Source: Erythrobacter longus (GTDB lineage Bacteria > Pseudomonadota > Alphaproteobacteria > Sphingomonadales > Sphingomonadaceae). Taken from it: DNA of 64,000 bases. The notes beneath the pieces are model-generated. The model searched no databases. It saw only the letters and a program-made list of their open reading frames with translations, and was not told the DNA's origin. The translations under genes and the position numbers were made by a program. Below are positions 8,909 through 18,631 of the stretch, in pieces. Every line of letters starts with the position of its first letter. Position 1 is the stretch's first letter. The stretch lies in assembly GCF_000715015.1 (NCBI RefSeq), contig NZ_JMIW01000001.1, forward strand, positions 1,178,001 to 1,242,000. The letters run 5' to 3'.

Positions 8909-10347
8909 TGCAAAGCGCAATTCAGGGGCCCATTCCTACCAAATTCAAGCTCATCCACGGCTTTGGCGCTGTGGCCTTTGGCGTGAAGGACATCGGGTTC
9001 CAGTTCTTCCTGCTGTTCTATTACAGCCAGGTCATGGGCATGGATGCCTCGCTCGTCAGTCTGGCGCTGCTTTGCGCGCTACTGATTGATGCGGTGGTTG
9101 ATCCCATCCTCGGCAATTTATCCGACCGCACTTACACCAAATGGGGCAGACGTTTGCCGTGGCTTTACGCAGCGCCCGTCCCGCTCGCCTTTGCGTGGGT
9201 GGTGTTATGGTCAGCGCCGGGCGGTAGCGTGCCCACGTTTTGGGAGTTGCTCGGAATTGCCGTGGTGGTGCGCGTGCTATTGTCTTGCTGCGAAGTGCCC
9301 TCTGCCTCGCTCATCCCGGAAATCACCGCCGATTATGACGAGCGCACAACGCTTTTCCGCTTCCGCTATATCGAAGGATGGCTGGGCGGCATTTTGATGC
9401 TGACCTTGTCGTATACGATATTTCTTGCCGGCGAGAACGGACAGCTCAACCGCGAGGGCTATCAGGATTTCGCCATTTTCGGCGGCATATTGATGGTTGT
9501 CTCGGTCATCGGATCGGCTTTGGGACAGCACAAGGTGCTTGCCCGTTTGCCTGAGGTGAAACCAGAGCCTTTCACACTAAAAGCCTGTTTCAGCGAAATC
9601 ACCGAAGCGTTCAAAGAGCGCGCCTTCCTCATTTTTGCGGCAGGCGCGCTTACCGCTTATGTCAATCAAGGGATCAGCTTTTCGCTCACCCCTTATGTGA
9701 CCGCATATATCTGGCGACTGGACACGGTGGTCATTCCCGGTCTTCCTGAAAGCATCACCGCGCTCAGCCTGTATCCTTTGATCCTTGCGATATCGGCCTT
9801 TGCCATGTTCTTCCTCGTTGGGCCGATGCACGCACGGTATGGCAAACCGGTGAGCGCGGCTTTGGCCGCCCTTGGGACGGCCGTCTTTACGCTGCTTCCC
9901 TACATGGCGCTGTATTTCGGATTTTGGCCACCGCTCGACACTCTCGTGTCAGCCGCGATCCTTTATGCAATGCTGCTTGTCGGCAATACGCTTTCCATCG
10001 TGACCCTCATTTCAGCGTCATCCATGTTGGCCGAAATTGTCGAAGCCTATCTGGAACGCACCGGTCGCCGCGCAGAGGGTGCATTTTATTCGGGCAACTG
10101 GCTTGTCCAAAAGTGCGCAACGGGTCTTGGCATCTTCATCACCGGACAGTTTTTGACCGCCATCCAGTTTGCAACCGATGCAAAGCCGGGCGAAGTGCCC
10201 GAAGCGGTCATCGGCAATCTTGTGCTGTTCTATGCCCTTGGGACGGCGGCTCTGCTGGCCAATTCGGCCTATTGGCTGTGGCGTTTCCCCATCACCCGCC
10301 AAGAACACGAGGCGCGTGTTCAACGGCTGAGCAAGAGTGCTGCATAA
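8908..10347 (+). CDS. GPH-family (MelB-like) MFS symporter
   Basis: A 479-residue inner-membrane protein with about twelve hydrophobic helices. The GPH signature DAVVDPILGNLSDRTYTKWGRR lies after the second helix (here the DxxxD...GRR pattern of MelB-like cation symporters). Members of the family move sugars, glycosides or other organic anions with Na+ or H+. Here the gene starts inside the stop of an SDR gene and is followed by acyl-CoA dehydrogenase and kinase genes, so an organic acid or steroid-like carboxylate is at least as likely as a sugar. Substrate unknown. Confidence 0.85.
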   Translation: MQSAIQGPIPTKFKLIHGFGAVAFGVKDIGFQFFLLFYYSQVMGMDASLVSLALLCALLIDAVVDPILGNLSDRTYTKWGRRLPWLYAAPVPLAFAWVVLWSAPGGSVPTFWELLGIAVVVRVLLSCCEVPSASLIPEITADYDERTTLFRFRYIEGWLGGILMLTLSYTIFLAGENGQLNREGYQDFAIFGGILMVVSVIGSALGQHKVLARLPEVKPEPFTLKACFSEITEAFKERAFLIFAAGALTAYVNQGISFSLTPYVTAYIWRLDTVVIPGLPESITALSLYPLILAISAFAMFFLVGPMHARYGKPVSAALAALGTAVFTLLPYMALYFGFWPPLDTLVSAAILYAMLLVGNTLSIVTLISASSMLAEIVEAYLERTGRRAEGAFYSGNWLVQKCATGLGIFITGQFLTAIQFATDAKPGEVPEAVIGNLVLFYALGTAALLANSAYWLWRFPITRQEHEARVQRLSKSAA

Positions 10348-10443
10348 ATTACACCAAAAAACCACCTTGGCGTCGGGCGTAAGCCATGCCACGGTAAATT
10401 CAAATTTCTACAAACCAATTGAGGCAAGAGAGGTAACCCCGAA

Positions 10444-11778
10444 ATGGATTTTGAACCCACAGAACGCCAGGTCTATTGGCGCGACCGCGTACGCAATTTC
10501 ATCGAAAAGCACGTGCGCCCCAACATGGACGTGTACAAAGCGCAGGACGCCGAAGGCGACCGCTGGAAAGTCATCCAGATCATCGAAGACAAGAAGGCTA
10601 TCGCCAAGGAAGAGGGCATTTGGAACCTCTTCATGCCGCCGCGCAATGATGGGCACCACCACGTCGAAGAGACATTCGAGTTCGAGGGCCCCGGCCTCAC
10701 CAACCTCGAATACGCTTTGTGTGCCGAAGAAATGGGCCGCATTGGCTGGGCATCGGAAGTGTTCAACTGCTCTGCACCCGACACCGGCAACATGGAAGTG
10801 TTCCACCGCTACGGCACCTTGGAGCAAAAGGAACAATGGCTGCGCCCGATCATGAACGGCGAAATCCGTTCCGCCTTCCTTATGACAGAGCCTTTTACTG
10901 CCTCATCTGACGCAACCAACATCGAAACACGCATTGAGCGCGATGGCGATGAATATGTGATCAACGGCCGCAAATGGTGGTCATCGGGTCTGGGCGATCC
11001 GCGCTGTAAGGTCTCCATCGTGATGGGTAAAACCGACCCGACCGCTGGCCGTCATGCTCAGCAATCCATGCTGCTTATGCCGAACGATGCGCCGGGGGTG
11101 AACATCATCCGTCACCTGCCAGTGTTCGGCTATGACGATGCACCGCACGGCCATATGGAAGTGGAAATGAAGGACGTTCGCGTTCCTGTCACCAACATGC
11201 TTCTTGGTGAGGGTCGCGGGTTCGAGATCGCGCAAGGGCGCCTTGGCCCAGGCCGTATCCACCACTGCATGCGCACCATCGGCGTTGCCGAAGAAGCGCT
11301 GGAGAAGATGTGCAAGCGTCTTCAAGAGCGCGAAGCATTCGGCAAGCCGATCTACAAGCACTCCGTTTGGGAAGAGCGCGTGGCGCGTGCCCGCATCGAC
11401 ATCGACATGACCCGTCTCCTGTGCCTGAAAGCCGCAGACATGATGGACAAGGTTGGCAACAAAGCGGCCAAGCAGGAAATCGCCATGATCAAGGTGCAAG
11501 CGCCAAACATGGCCTTGAAGATCATCGACGATGCCATCCAGGCCCACGGCGGCGGCGGTGTGTCAAACGACTATGGCCTCGCCAATGCATACGCGCATCA
11601 GCGCACACTGCGCCTCGCGGATGGTCCTGATGAAGTGCACGCCCGTTCCATCGCACGCATGGAGTTTGGCAAGCACGCGCCCAATGAAGGGCCAACTGCC
11701 AACGCTCTTCGTGGCGGTGCGAAGGCTGCCAATGATGGAAGCAGCTTTAGCTCAGGCGACATGGGCGTAGCACGCTGA
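10444..11778 (+). CDS. ACAD10/11-like acyl-CoA dehydrogenase
   Basis: A 444-residue dehydrogenase. The region from [19 protein letters not shown] through [31 protein letters not shown] and [10 protein letters not shown] reads closely like the dehydrogenase domain of vertebrate ACAD11. An Asp (DGPDEVH) sits where medium-chain enzymes carry the Glu376 base, a known trait of the ACAD10/11 group. The next gene on the same strand is an APH-type kinase, the domain fused to the dehydrogenase in ACAD10/11. Together they fit conversion of 4-hydroxyacyl-CoA through a 4-phospho intermediate to 3-hydroxyacyl-CoA, as also in the LvaA/LvaC levulinate system. A tail of about 40 residues after the core is low complexity. 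Confidence 0.88.
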   Translation: MDFEPTERQVYWRDRVRNFIEKHVRPNMDVYKAQDAEGDRWKVIQIIEDKKAIAKEEGIWNLFMPPRNDGHHHVEETFEFEGPGLTNLEYALCAEEMGRIGWASEVFNCSAPDTGNMEVFHRYGTLEQKEQWLRPIMNGEIRSAFLMTEPFTASSDATNIETRIERDGDEYVINGRKWWSSGLGDPRCKVSIVMGKTDPTAGRHAQQSMLLMPNDAPGVNIIRHLPVFGYDDAPHGHMEVEMKDVRVPVTNMLLGEGRGFEIAQGRLGPGRIHHCMRTIGVAEEALEKMCKRLQEREAFGKPIYKHSVWEERVARARIDIDMTRLLCLKAADMMDKVGNKAAKQEIAMIKVQAPNMALKIIDDAIQAHGGGGVSNDYGLANAYAHQRTLRLADGPDEVHARSIARMEFGKHAPNEGPTANALRGGAKAANDGSSFSSGDMGVAR

Positions 11779-11784
11779 TTGGAT

Positions 11785-11812
11785 GAGGCGTCGCCATTCG
11801 TGGCGACGCCTC
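11785..11812 (+). terminator. Perfect 12-base hairpin with TTCG loop between ACAD11-like and kinase genes
   Basis: GAGGCGTCGCCA and its exact complement TGGCGACGCCTC enclose the tetraloop TTCG, beginning 7 bases after the dehydrogenase stop. There is no T-run after it, so it may be a transcript-stabilising 3' hairpin or a partial terminator rather than a full stop before the kinase gene. Confidence 0.6.
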
Positions 11813-11849
11813 CCACTCAAGCGGTATTGAAAAACAGCAGGGACGTCTG

Positions 11850-12935
11850 ATGGAAATCGATTTCGACAAGGAAATGGTCGGCACTGTTGAGGTGTCTGGC
11901 AATGACAAACTCGACCTTGAGGCTCTCACCGCTTGGTTTGAGGCCAATGTCGAAGGGTTCGAAGGCCCGATCAGCTACACCAAGTTCAAGGGCGGCCAAT
12001 CCAACCCGACCTATAAGATCGAAACGCACCCCAAAAATGGGCAGGCCACCAACTACGTCCTTCGCCGCCAACCCTTCGGCAAATTGCTCCCCTCGGCCCA
12101 CGCCGTGGACCGCGAATATGCGGCGATGACGGGGCTGTATCCAACCGGCTTCCCCGTGCCCAAAACCTATGGCCTTTGCGAAGATCCAGAGGTGATCGGC
12201 TCCAAATTCTTCGTCATGAGCATGGCCGATGGACGCTCGCTCTGGAATGGCTCGCTTCCGGGCATGGAGCCAGAACAGCGGCGCGAGCTTTACAACGCTT
12301 TGATCGATACGATGGCGGATCTGCACCTCAACAAGCCCGAGGAAATCGGCCTTGGCGATTATGGCAAGCCAACCGACTATTGCGCGCGGCAAATTGCGCG
12401 CTGGTCAAAGCAATACAAGCTTTCAGAAACAGAGCATATGCCCAAGATGGAGCGGCTGATCGAGTGGCTCCCTCAGACAATCCCGCCGCAACACGAGAGC
12501 AGCGTCGTTCATGGTGATTACCGTCTCGACAACGTGATCTTTCATAAGACCGAGCCGCGCATCATCGCTGTGCTCGACTGGGAGCTGTCGACATTGGGCG
12601 ATCCGATTGCCGATTTCTCCTATCTGATGCTCAATTGGTTCCAGCCCGGTGATGGGCGTGCGGGGCTTTTGGGTCTTGATCTTGAAGCGCTCGGCATTCC
12701 TTCGGTGAAAGAAGCGGTTGAACGCTATGTCGCACGCACGGGTTATCCTGTGCCGCCGATGGAGTGGTATTTTGCGTACAACCTCTTCCGGCTTGCGGGC
12801 ATTATCCAAGGCATCAAGAAGCGCGTCATTGATGGCACCGCCTCATCTGCTCACGCCAAGTCCATGAGCGACCGCGTCGCGCCGCTGGTTGATCGCGCGT
12901 ATCAATTCGCCCTTGAAGCCGGAATGCCCGAATAA
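11850..12935 (+). CDS. APH-fold phosphotransferase, ACAD10/11 kinase-domain type (4-hydroxyacyl-CoA kinase candidate)
   Basis: A 361-residue aminoglycoside-phosphotransferase-fold kinase. The catalytic loop is HGDYRLDN at 221-228 (catalytic Asp223, metal-binding Asn228) and the DFG-equivalent is VLDWE (Asp243), followed by STLGDPIADFSYLM. The N-terminal lobe has FKGGQSNPTYKI. The arrangement matches the kinase domain of ACAD10/11 and LvaA, which phosphorylate the 4-hydroxyl of 4-hydroxyacyl-CoAs (family knowledge). It lies 71 bases behind the ACAD11-like gene, with a strong hairpin between. A Shine-Dalgarno-like AGGGACG precedes the ATG. Drug resistance is very unlikely given the context. Confidence 0.87.
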   Translation: MEIDFDKEMVGTVEVSGNDKLDLEALTAWFEANVEGFEGPISYTKFKGGQSNPTYKIETHPKNGQATNYVLRRQPFGKLLPSAHAVDREYAAMTGLYPTGFPVPKTYGLCEDPEVIGSKFFVMSMADGRSLWNGSLPGMEPEQRRELYNALIDTMADLHLNKPEEIGLGDYGKPTDYCARQIARWSKQYKLSETEHMPKMERLIEWLPQTIPPQHESSVVHGDYRLDNVIFHKTEPRIIAVLDWELSTLGDPIADFSYLMLNWFQPGDGRAGLLGLDLEALGIPSVKEAVERYVARTGYPVPPMEWYFAYNLFRLAGIIQGIKKRVIDGTASSAHAKSMSDRVAPLVDRAYQFALEAGMPE

Positions 12936-12956
12936 ATCATCGCCGCAGCGCCGTCT

Positions 12957-15362
12957 TCAGAAGTATGAGCTAAGCGATACAAGCGCGCCAATATCACTTG
13001 GCGCGTCGCGGAAGTGGCCGGGTTGATTGCGGTAGTAAACGCTGGCCGAAACCGTGCCCACAGGCAAGCGCCCGCTCCAGCCAAGCTCGCCAATGAGCTC
13101 GCGGCCCGATGGGGTCAAAGACAATGCCTGCCGCCCGAGAACAGCGCTCTCAGTGCCGTAATCATAATCCACCGGAAGCTCCAATTGCAGCGCGCCCCCG
13201 CTCACCCGCAAAGGCTGGCTCAAGCGAAGACCAAGGCTGTCGGACTTCGAGAACACCCCGAAGCGGGTCACGTCGAATGACCACCCTGAAGTATTGATTT
13301 GAGAGCCTACGCCGATCAATGCACCGCCTCGTGGGCGGGTAAAGCCGGACCTGTAGCTTGCTCCTACCTGCCAATGCTCACCCAAAGCCCGCGATACCCT
13401 ACCATCAAGGAACAGACTTTGCGCACCTTCAAGACCCAAGACGGAATTGAAGTGTGCACCAAGCAGTGTTTCCTCCTCCAATAACATTGTCGCCCCCGCG
13501 TTTAGGCCAAATCCCAACCATTGGCGGTCTGCAAGGACAGCCATGCGCGTAGTTGGGGTTCTGTCGGCCCTCCCGTCCAAGGCATCGCCTGCATTGCGAA
13601 AATCGGAGAGCCAGGCACGCCCGCGCTCGGCGGATAGTGTTACGCCCCAACCGCCGATTGTGCGCCGCGTGGCGATGGCGATCTCGCTATTGCCAAGAAA
13701 GCCGCTGTCATGGCCAGCCTCGGGCGCAATTTGGAACGCACCGCGGCTTGCGCCTTGAAGCTGTGCCACCAGACCAGAAGCGTTCTGAGATAACGCAAAA
13801 CCAACCTGCATTTCCGGCGCAATGCGCGCCACCACCTGCCCCGCAAGAACGCGCGCACCAAAGGCCTCTTCGCTGGTGAGCTGCAGGTTTTGCGCCCAGC
13901 CCACTCCGCCTGCGCGCTGACCTTGCCCAACTGTAACCGCCACCGATAGCTGATCACTGCCGCCCGTGCGCGTGCGGGCGCCCTGCCCCACTGCGGCGCG
14001 AAGGCGTTGCAGTTGGGGGGCGTTGCGCGTGTTGCGGCCCAGTTGCGCAGTAAAGGCGCGGTCATATCGGTCGGTCACAATCGTGGTGAGTGACGCGCTG
14101 TTCAATGCATCGCCCATGGCCGCAGAACCAATGGCGAAATTATCAGCCAGCGCGAGCACCCGTCCTGTTCCTGCGATACTTGTTGTTCCAATCGGCCTGA
14201 ATGCCGCACCAATGTCCAAAATGCCCGTGCCAAACACATTATCGGTGCCAACCGCGCCTGCATCACGCGCGGTATCAAGCAGGATTTCCGCGATCTCCTG
14301 CCCGGTTAGATTGGGGAAGGCTTGCGCCAACAAGGCGACCGCCCCTGCTACTTGAGGTGCGGCAAAGCTGGTGCCACCAAACAGCGTCACAAACTCCTGC
14401 CCGTCGATGTTTTCGACAAACAGATCGCCGTCGTCATAGACGCAGCAAATCCGCTCTCCCCGGGCAGAGATGTAGTTTTCGGCAAACTGGCCTGCGCGGT
14501 TGCTGAAACCGGACATCTCGCCATTGTCGTTGACTGAGCCAACGATGATGACGTTATCACCACCAGCATTGATGAGAGTGCGCGAGAATTCATCCACCTC
14601 ATCAGGCGACAGTCCATCATTGCCAGCCGCCGCCACAATAACGACGCCTGCGTTGGCTGCGCGGCGCACCGCATCTTGCAATTCGGGTGAGGCCGCACTT
14701 CCACCAAGGCTCAGGTTCACGACCGCTGCACCGGCCGCAACCGCCACATCAATGCCGCGCGCAATATCGCTGTCGGCAAAGACACAGCCAAGGCTTGCAT
14801 CTTGGGGGGTATCAGCGCCGCACGATCCGGGCCGATCCGCCCTCAGCGCCAAAACCTGCGCGTCAAAGGCAATGCCAAGCACACCAATGTCGTTACGGGC
14901 AGCCGCTGCGATAAGTGCCACATTCGTGCCGTGATCATTCAGCGGGTCAACCGAACGCCCCGCACCCGTCACATCCTGGGAATCCGGATGCAACCGGCCC
15001 GCAAACTCGGGACTGTCCGTGTCGAGCCCGGTGTCAACGATGGCAATGATCTCTCCGGTTCCCGTATTTCCACCAAGCCACGCGACCTCTGCGCTGTGGA
15101 AGCTGGGCCCGTCTGAGCGCCTTAACTCCGGCGAATCGAAGGACGTGACCGGCGGTGGTGGGGGCGGCGGCGGAGTGGGTGTGGGGGACACAGGAGGTGG
15201 CGGTGGAAGATTGCTGATGCCTTGCCCGCCTCCGCCACCGCCGCACGCCGACAGCGCCGCGCAAGCAGCCGCCGCGCCAACGGTTTTCCAGACGATTGGT
15301 GATGCGGCGCGATGCCCGGTATCAATTTCCGCAAAGGCGAATCTAGGCCGCCCTTGCCGCAT
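12957..15362 (-). CDS. S8 subtilisin-like protease with C-terminal beta-barrel (autotransporter-like lipoprotein)
   Basis: An 801-residue secreted serine protease. The subtilase triad is Asp110 (IAIVDTGLD), His144 (NDHGTN) and Ser332 (GGTSFAAP), with the oxyanion Asn248 in AAAGND. The N-terminus has a lipobox LSAC (Cys40) followed by a Gly run and a proline-rich linker (about 50-72), but the region before the hydrophobic core is unusually long (about 28 residues). The last 280 or so residues alternate polar and aromatic or hydrophobic residues and end in LVSLSSYF with a terminal Phe, as expected of an outer-membrane barrel. The start at 15360-15362 is chosen over the longer frame (15428); an internal start nearer the lipobox is not available as ATG or GTG. 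Confidence 0.87.
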   Translation of the reverse strand: MRQGRPRFAFAEIDTGHRAASPIVWKTVGAAAACAALSACGGGGGGQGISNLPPPPPVSPTPTPPPPPPPPVTSFDSPELRRSDGPSFHSAEVAWLGGNTGTGEIIAIVDTGLDTDSPEFAGRLHPDSQDVTGAGRSVDPLNDHGTNVALIAAAARNDIGVLGIAFDAQVLALRADRPGSCGADTPQDASLGCVFADSDIARGIDVAVAAGAAVVNLSLGGSAASPELQDAVRRAANAGVVIVAAAGNDGLSPDEVDEFSRTLINAGGDNVIIVGSVNDNGEMSGFSNRAGQFAENYISARGERICCVYDDGDLFVENIDGQEFVTLFGGTSFAAPQVAGAVALLAQAFPNLTGQEIAEILLDTARDAGAVGTDNVFGTGILDIGAAFRPIGTTSIAGTGRVLALADNFAIGSAAMGDALNSASLTTIVTDRYDRAFTAQLGRNTRNAPQLQRLRAAVGQGARTRTGGSDQLSVAVTVGQGQRAGGVGWAQNLQLTSEEAFGARVLAGQVVARIAPEMQVGFALSQNASGLVAQLQGASRGAFQIAPEAGHDSGFLGNSEIAIATRRTIGGWGVTLSAERGRAWLSDFRNAGDALDGRADRTPTTRMAVLADRQWLGFGLNAGATMLLEEETLLGAHFNSVLGLEGAQSLFLDGRVSRALGEHWQVGASYRSGFTRPRGGALIGVGSQINTSGWSFDVTRFGVFSKSDSLGLRLSQPLRVSGGALQLELPVDYDYGTESAVLGRQALSLTPSGRELIGELGWSGRLPVGTVSASVYYRNQPGHFRDAPSDIGALVSLSSYF

Positions 15363-15593
15363 TGCTCTTTCATAAAAGACTAAGACCTGTTTTGAGGCAC
15401 CGGCAAGCAACCAAGAGGTAACACACATCCGAGATTTCCTTTGCGTTCACCCAGCCGGGCTCCTGCAAATTTAGCTATCACCGCAACCTTGCCGGGCTGC
15501 TCATCAAGGGCTAGCAGCAACTGCGTATCGGACGCTTGCTGCTTTCAAGCCGCCTACTTTCTTCGCCAAATGCGCCTCTATTCTGGAGTTTAT

Positions 15594-16415
15594 ATGACCG
15601 ACACTCTCATCAAAAACATCGAAGACGCATGGGAAGCGCGAGACACGATCACCCCGCAAAGCGAGGTTCGCAGCGCGGTTGAACACGCGCTTGGGCTTCT
15701 CGACAGCGGGGAGGCACGGGTCGCAGAGCCCACATCCGATGGCGGGTGGCAGGTCAATCAATGGCTTAAGAAAGCAGTGCTTTTGTCCTTCCGCCTCAAT
15801 GACAACCGCATGATGGACGGTGGTTCTGCGGGAGCGCCAGCCTATGACAAAGTGCCAAGCAAATTCGAAGGCTGGGACGAGGCTCGCTTTGTAAAAGCAG
15901 GTATCCGCGTGGTTCCAGGCGCGATTGCGCGTCACGCCTCCTATATCGCTCCGGGGTGTGTGCTGATGCCAAGCTTTGTGAACATCGGCGCGTATGTCGG
16001 TGAAGGCACGATGGTGGACACCTGGGGTTCGATCGGGTCTTGCGCGCAGATCGGCAAGAATTGCCACATCTCGGCTGGCACAGGGATCGGCGGAGTGCTG
16101 GAACCCATGCAGGCAAACCCTACAATTATCGGCGACAATTGCTTCATTGGCGCGCGTTCTGAGGTCGTTGAAGGCGTGATTGTTGGCGAAGGATGCGTTG
16201 TGGCGATGGGCGTCTTCATCACTCAATCGACCAAGATCGTTTACCGCGATACGGGCAAGATCATCAAAGGTCACATCCCGCCTTATTCGGTGGTCGTTCC
16301 AGGGACTCTGCCTGATCCCAACGGTGGCCCCTCGCTTTCTTGCGCTGTAATTGTTAAGACTGTGGATGCGCAAACCCGCTCCAAAACTGGTATTAACGAA
16401 CTGCTACGCGACTAA
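15594..16415 (+). CDS. dapD: 2,3,4,5-tetrahydropyridine-2,6-dicarboxylate N-succinyltransferase
   Basis: A 273-residue DapD, the succinyl-CoA-dependent step of lysine and meso-diaminopimelate synthesis. The N-terminal helical domain (1-95) is followed by left-handed beta-helix hexapeptide repeats (about 105-240), including [36 protein letters not shown] and the [18 protein letters not shown] segment. The ATG at 15594 has TGGAG eight bases upstream; the open frame beginning at 15441 is longer than the family and lacks support. It is divergent from the S8 protease gene and followed by a 50-residue membrane protein. Confidence 0.96.
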   Translation: MTDTLIKNIEDAWEARDTITPQSEVRSAVEHALGLLDSGEARVAEPTSDGGWQVNQWLKKAVLLSFRLNDNRMMDGGSAGAPAYDKVPSKFEGWDEARFVKAGIRVVPGAIARHASYIAPGCVLMPSFVNIGAYVGEGTMVDTWGSIGSCAQIGKNCHISAGTGIGGVLEPMQANPTIIGDNCFIGARSEVVEGVIVGEGCVVAMGVFITQSTKIVYRDTGKIIKGHIPPYSVVVPGTLPDPNGGPSLSCAVIVKTVDAQTRSKTGINELLRD

Positions 16416-16477
16416 CTTGGAACCATCGGACCGCGAACTAATTGGTCTAGTGTAACAAAAACACAAGCGAGGAACAT

Positions 16478-16630
16478 ATGGCCGACGACAAAGACGCAAT
16501 CCACATCGAGGACGATGACGCGCGCGCAGCAAGCACACCGGGTATCTTGCGCTATATTCTGGGCATAAGCCTGCTGCTTGCGATCATTGCGATGAGCTTG
16601 ATCTGGATCGTTCCAGCGCTTTACGGCTGA
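16478..16630 (+). CDS. 50-residue single-pass membrane protein
   Basis: ATG at 16478 follows GCGAGG by five bases. The product starts MADDKDAIHIEDDDARAAST, a very acidic N-terminus. One hydrophobic helix at about residues 26-47 (ILGISLLLAIIAMSLIWIVPAL) follows, and the protein ends LYG. It lies 62 bases behind dapD on the same strand and 10 bases before the convergent dipeptidase gene. I do not recognise a family. The good ribosome-binding site, clean charge layout and fit between neighbours support it as a real short gene. Confidence 0.65.
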   Translation: MADDKDAIHIEDDDARAASTPGILRYILGISLLLAIIAMSLIWIVPALYG

Positions 16631-16639
16631 GCCTAAGTC

Positions 16640-17998
16640 TTATTCAGTTTCAGGGATCAACGTCTCAATCGGGCGTTGGTCCCTTTTGCTTGCGGCGTAT
16701 TGTTCTGCACCGCGCAGCACCCGCAAAGCATTGCGATTTGCGATGAGCTCCAATTCAACCTGACTGTATCCCCGGCGCACAAGTTCAGCGAAAAGCTGAG
16801 GGTAGCCGCTCACATCCTCAAAGCCGACAGGGCCATTGGGTATCCCATCAAAATCTCCGCCGATACCGATGTATTCGACCCCGATCAGCCCGCGAATGTG
16901 GTCGATGTGATCGGCCATATGGCCAATGGTTGTTTCGGGTTCAGGATTAGCATCATCCCAATCGGCCATCGCTGCCTCAACAATGTCGGGTTGTCCGGGG
17001 TACAGGGATTTTTGCCGCGCTTCGACAGCGACGCGCTCTGCAAACCACTCGCGCCGTTCTTCGTTGAGATATCCGGGTACCGCATCGACCATCACGATGC
17101 CGCCATTGTCTGGCAACCTCATCAAAACGCCGTCGGGCACATTGCGCGGATGACCATTGATCGCGCGCGCTCCTGAATGGCTAAAAATGACTGGGGTACC
17201 CGCCACATCAAGCGCGTCCATCATCGTCTTCTCGCTCACATGGCTAAGGTCCACCAGCATCCCCAGCCGGTTCATTTCGCGCACCACATCCTTGCCAAAA
17301 TCGGTCAGACCATTGTGAACCGGGTCATCGGTCGCACTGTCAGCCCAAGGCGTATTTTGAAAGTGAGTAAGCGTCATATAGCGCGCGCCAAGCTCATACA
17401 TCTGGCGCAGCACTGCGAGGCTTGACCCAATGGAATGCCCGCCTTCCATGCCGATGATGGAGGCAATCCGTCCATTCGCCATCGCAAATTCAATCGCGTC
17501 GGCTGTATCGGTGTATGCCAATTGCCCTGGATATTGATCGATCAGGCGCTTCATCACGTCGATCTGTTCGAGCGTCTGGCGCACTGCCTCTGCCTCGGTC
17601 TGGTTCACCGAAACAAAAACCGACCAAAACTGCGCGCCCACGCGCCCCTCGGCCAGCCGATTCAGATCGGTTTGCATCATGCGGCCATCCGGGTGGTTTT
17701 CGCCCGTCCGCGTGGTGTCGGTAAAGTCGAAATCGCCTATCTGATTGTCGTTCCTGATACGCAGTTGATACGGCACGTCATTGTGCCCATCAAAAACAGG
17801 CGCCACATCCAGCGCAATCAAGGCCTCTTCGAGGGCTGGATCAGGTGGAGGAGCAGGCTTTTCCTCTTCCACCTCAACCACATCCGCCATATCATCGCCG
17901 GCCAAGGGTTCTGCGTCCTGGCCCCAAACAGGCGTACCTGCGGCCAAAGCCAAGGTGGCGAAAGCCAATGCGGTCAGGGACAAATAGGATTTTTGCAT
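16640..17998 (-). CDS. Exported M19-family membrane dipeptidase (renal dipeptidase-like)
   Basis: A 452-residue zinc dipeptidase with an N-terminal signal peptide (MQKSYLSL..., hydrophobic core, likely cleaved near WGQ at 26). Metal-binding motifs are in order: FDGHNDVP (His and Asp), MEGGHSIG (bridging Glu), LSHVSEKT and [15 protein letters not shown] (His), and GGDFDGI (Asp). Family members hydrolyse dipeptides, including those with D-residues, in the periplasm or outer face. A Glu, Asp and Pro-rich segment of about 25 residues separates the signal from the catalytic core. It is divergent from a DoxX-like gene across 144 bases. Confidence 0.92.
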   Translation of the reverse strand: MQKSYLSLTALAFATLALAAGTPVWGQDAEPLAGDDMADVVEVEEEKPAPPPDPALEEALIALDVAPVFDGHNDVPYQLRIRNDNQIGDFDFTDTTRTGENHPDGRMMQTDLNRLAEGRVGAQFWSVFVSVNQTEAEAVRQTLEQIDVMKRLIDQYPGQLAYTDTADAIEFAMANGRIASIIGMEGGHSIGSSLAVLRQMYELGARYMTLTHFQNTPWADSATDDPVHNGLTDFGKDVVREMNRLGMLVDLSHVSEKTMMDALDVAGTPVIFSHSGARAINGHPRNVPDGVLMRLPDNGGIVMVDAVPGYLNEERREWFAERVAVEARQKSLYPGQPDIVEAAMADWDDANPEPETTIGHMADHIDHIRGLIGVEYIGIGGDFDGIPNGPVGFEDVSGYPQLFAELVRRGYSQVELELIANRNALRVLRGAEQYAASKRDQRPIETLIPETE

Positions 17999-18142
17999 CT
18001 AGGCACTCTCTTCCGGTAGGCGAAGGTGTGATAGGTCACATCTGCATTTTCTGAATAGCGGTCTTACGCCAATCGAACAATTGCGCTTTACCACCAGTCC
18101 AGACGACAGGGCTGCGAACGAACAGGACCGCAAAGGAAGAGC

Positions 18143-18553
18143 ATGATGATCAAGGCCGTTCTGCGCATCGTGATGGGCGTGTTTTATGGTTTTGCCGGAT
18201 ATATGCATCTGGCAAAGCCTGATCCGTTCCTTTCCATCATGCCCGGTGCCATTCCTTTTCCTGAACAGATCGTTTTCTGGACCGGAATTGCCGAAATCCT
18301 GGGCGCGGCCGCGCTCCTCCAACCTTTTCATCAGCGTTTGCGGCAAGCGGGGGGAATTGGCCTTGCGCTTTATGCGCTGTGTGTGTGGCCGGCCAATATC
18401 AATCATTTCATCCTAGATATGGCGCGCGAGGATGGCGGTCTTGGCCTTGCCTATCATGTGCCGCGCATGATCGCGCAGCCGGTGCTCATCTGGCTGGCGC
18501 TTTGGGTGGGCGATGTGCCGATGCCTTGGACAAAGCACACGCGCAGCGATTAG
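18143..18553 (+). CDS. DoxX-like integral membrane protein
   Basis: A 136-residue protein with four hydrophobic segments: about 4-22, 45-62, 72-90 and 108-124. The pattern FYGFAGYMHLAKPDPFLSIMP near the start and WTGIAEILGAAALL in helix two match the DoxX/DUF417-like group of small inner-membrane proteins. The biochemical role is not established; some members are linked to thiol stress. The start is either of two adjacent ATG codons (18143, 18146) after GGAAGAG. Confidence 0.78.
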   Translation: MMIKAVLRIVMGVFYGFAGYMHLAKPDPFLSIMPGAIPFPEQIVFWTGIAEILGAAALLQPFHQRLRQAGGIGLALYALCVWPANINHFILDMAREDGGLGLAYHVPRMIAQPVLIWLALWVGDVPMPWTKHTRSD

Positions 18554-18570
18554 GAAAGCACAAACATTCA

Positions 18571-18610
18571 GGCCGGCAAAAGCGGTGTTCAACACACCAC
18601 TCCGCCGGCC
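18571..18610. terminator. Possible bidirectional terminator between DoxX and SWIB genes
   Basis: GGCCGGC at 18571-18577 pairs with GCCGGCC at 18604-18610, with a smaller inner pairing GGTGT/ACACC. It lies between two convergent genes, but only short A/T runs flank it, so efficiency is uncertain. Confidence 0.45.
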
Positions 18611-18631
18611 CAAATTAAAGCTCGTTGAGGC

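Noticed and set aside
11850..12935. Aminoglycoside resistance kinase
   Set aside because: The APH fold with a neighbouring ACAD11-like gene and the ACAD10/11 kinase sequence pattern point to acyl-CoA metabolism.
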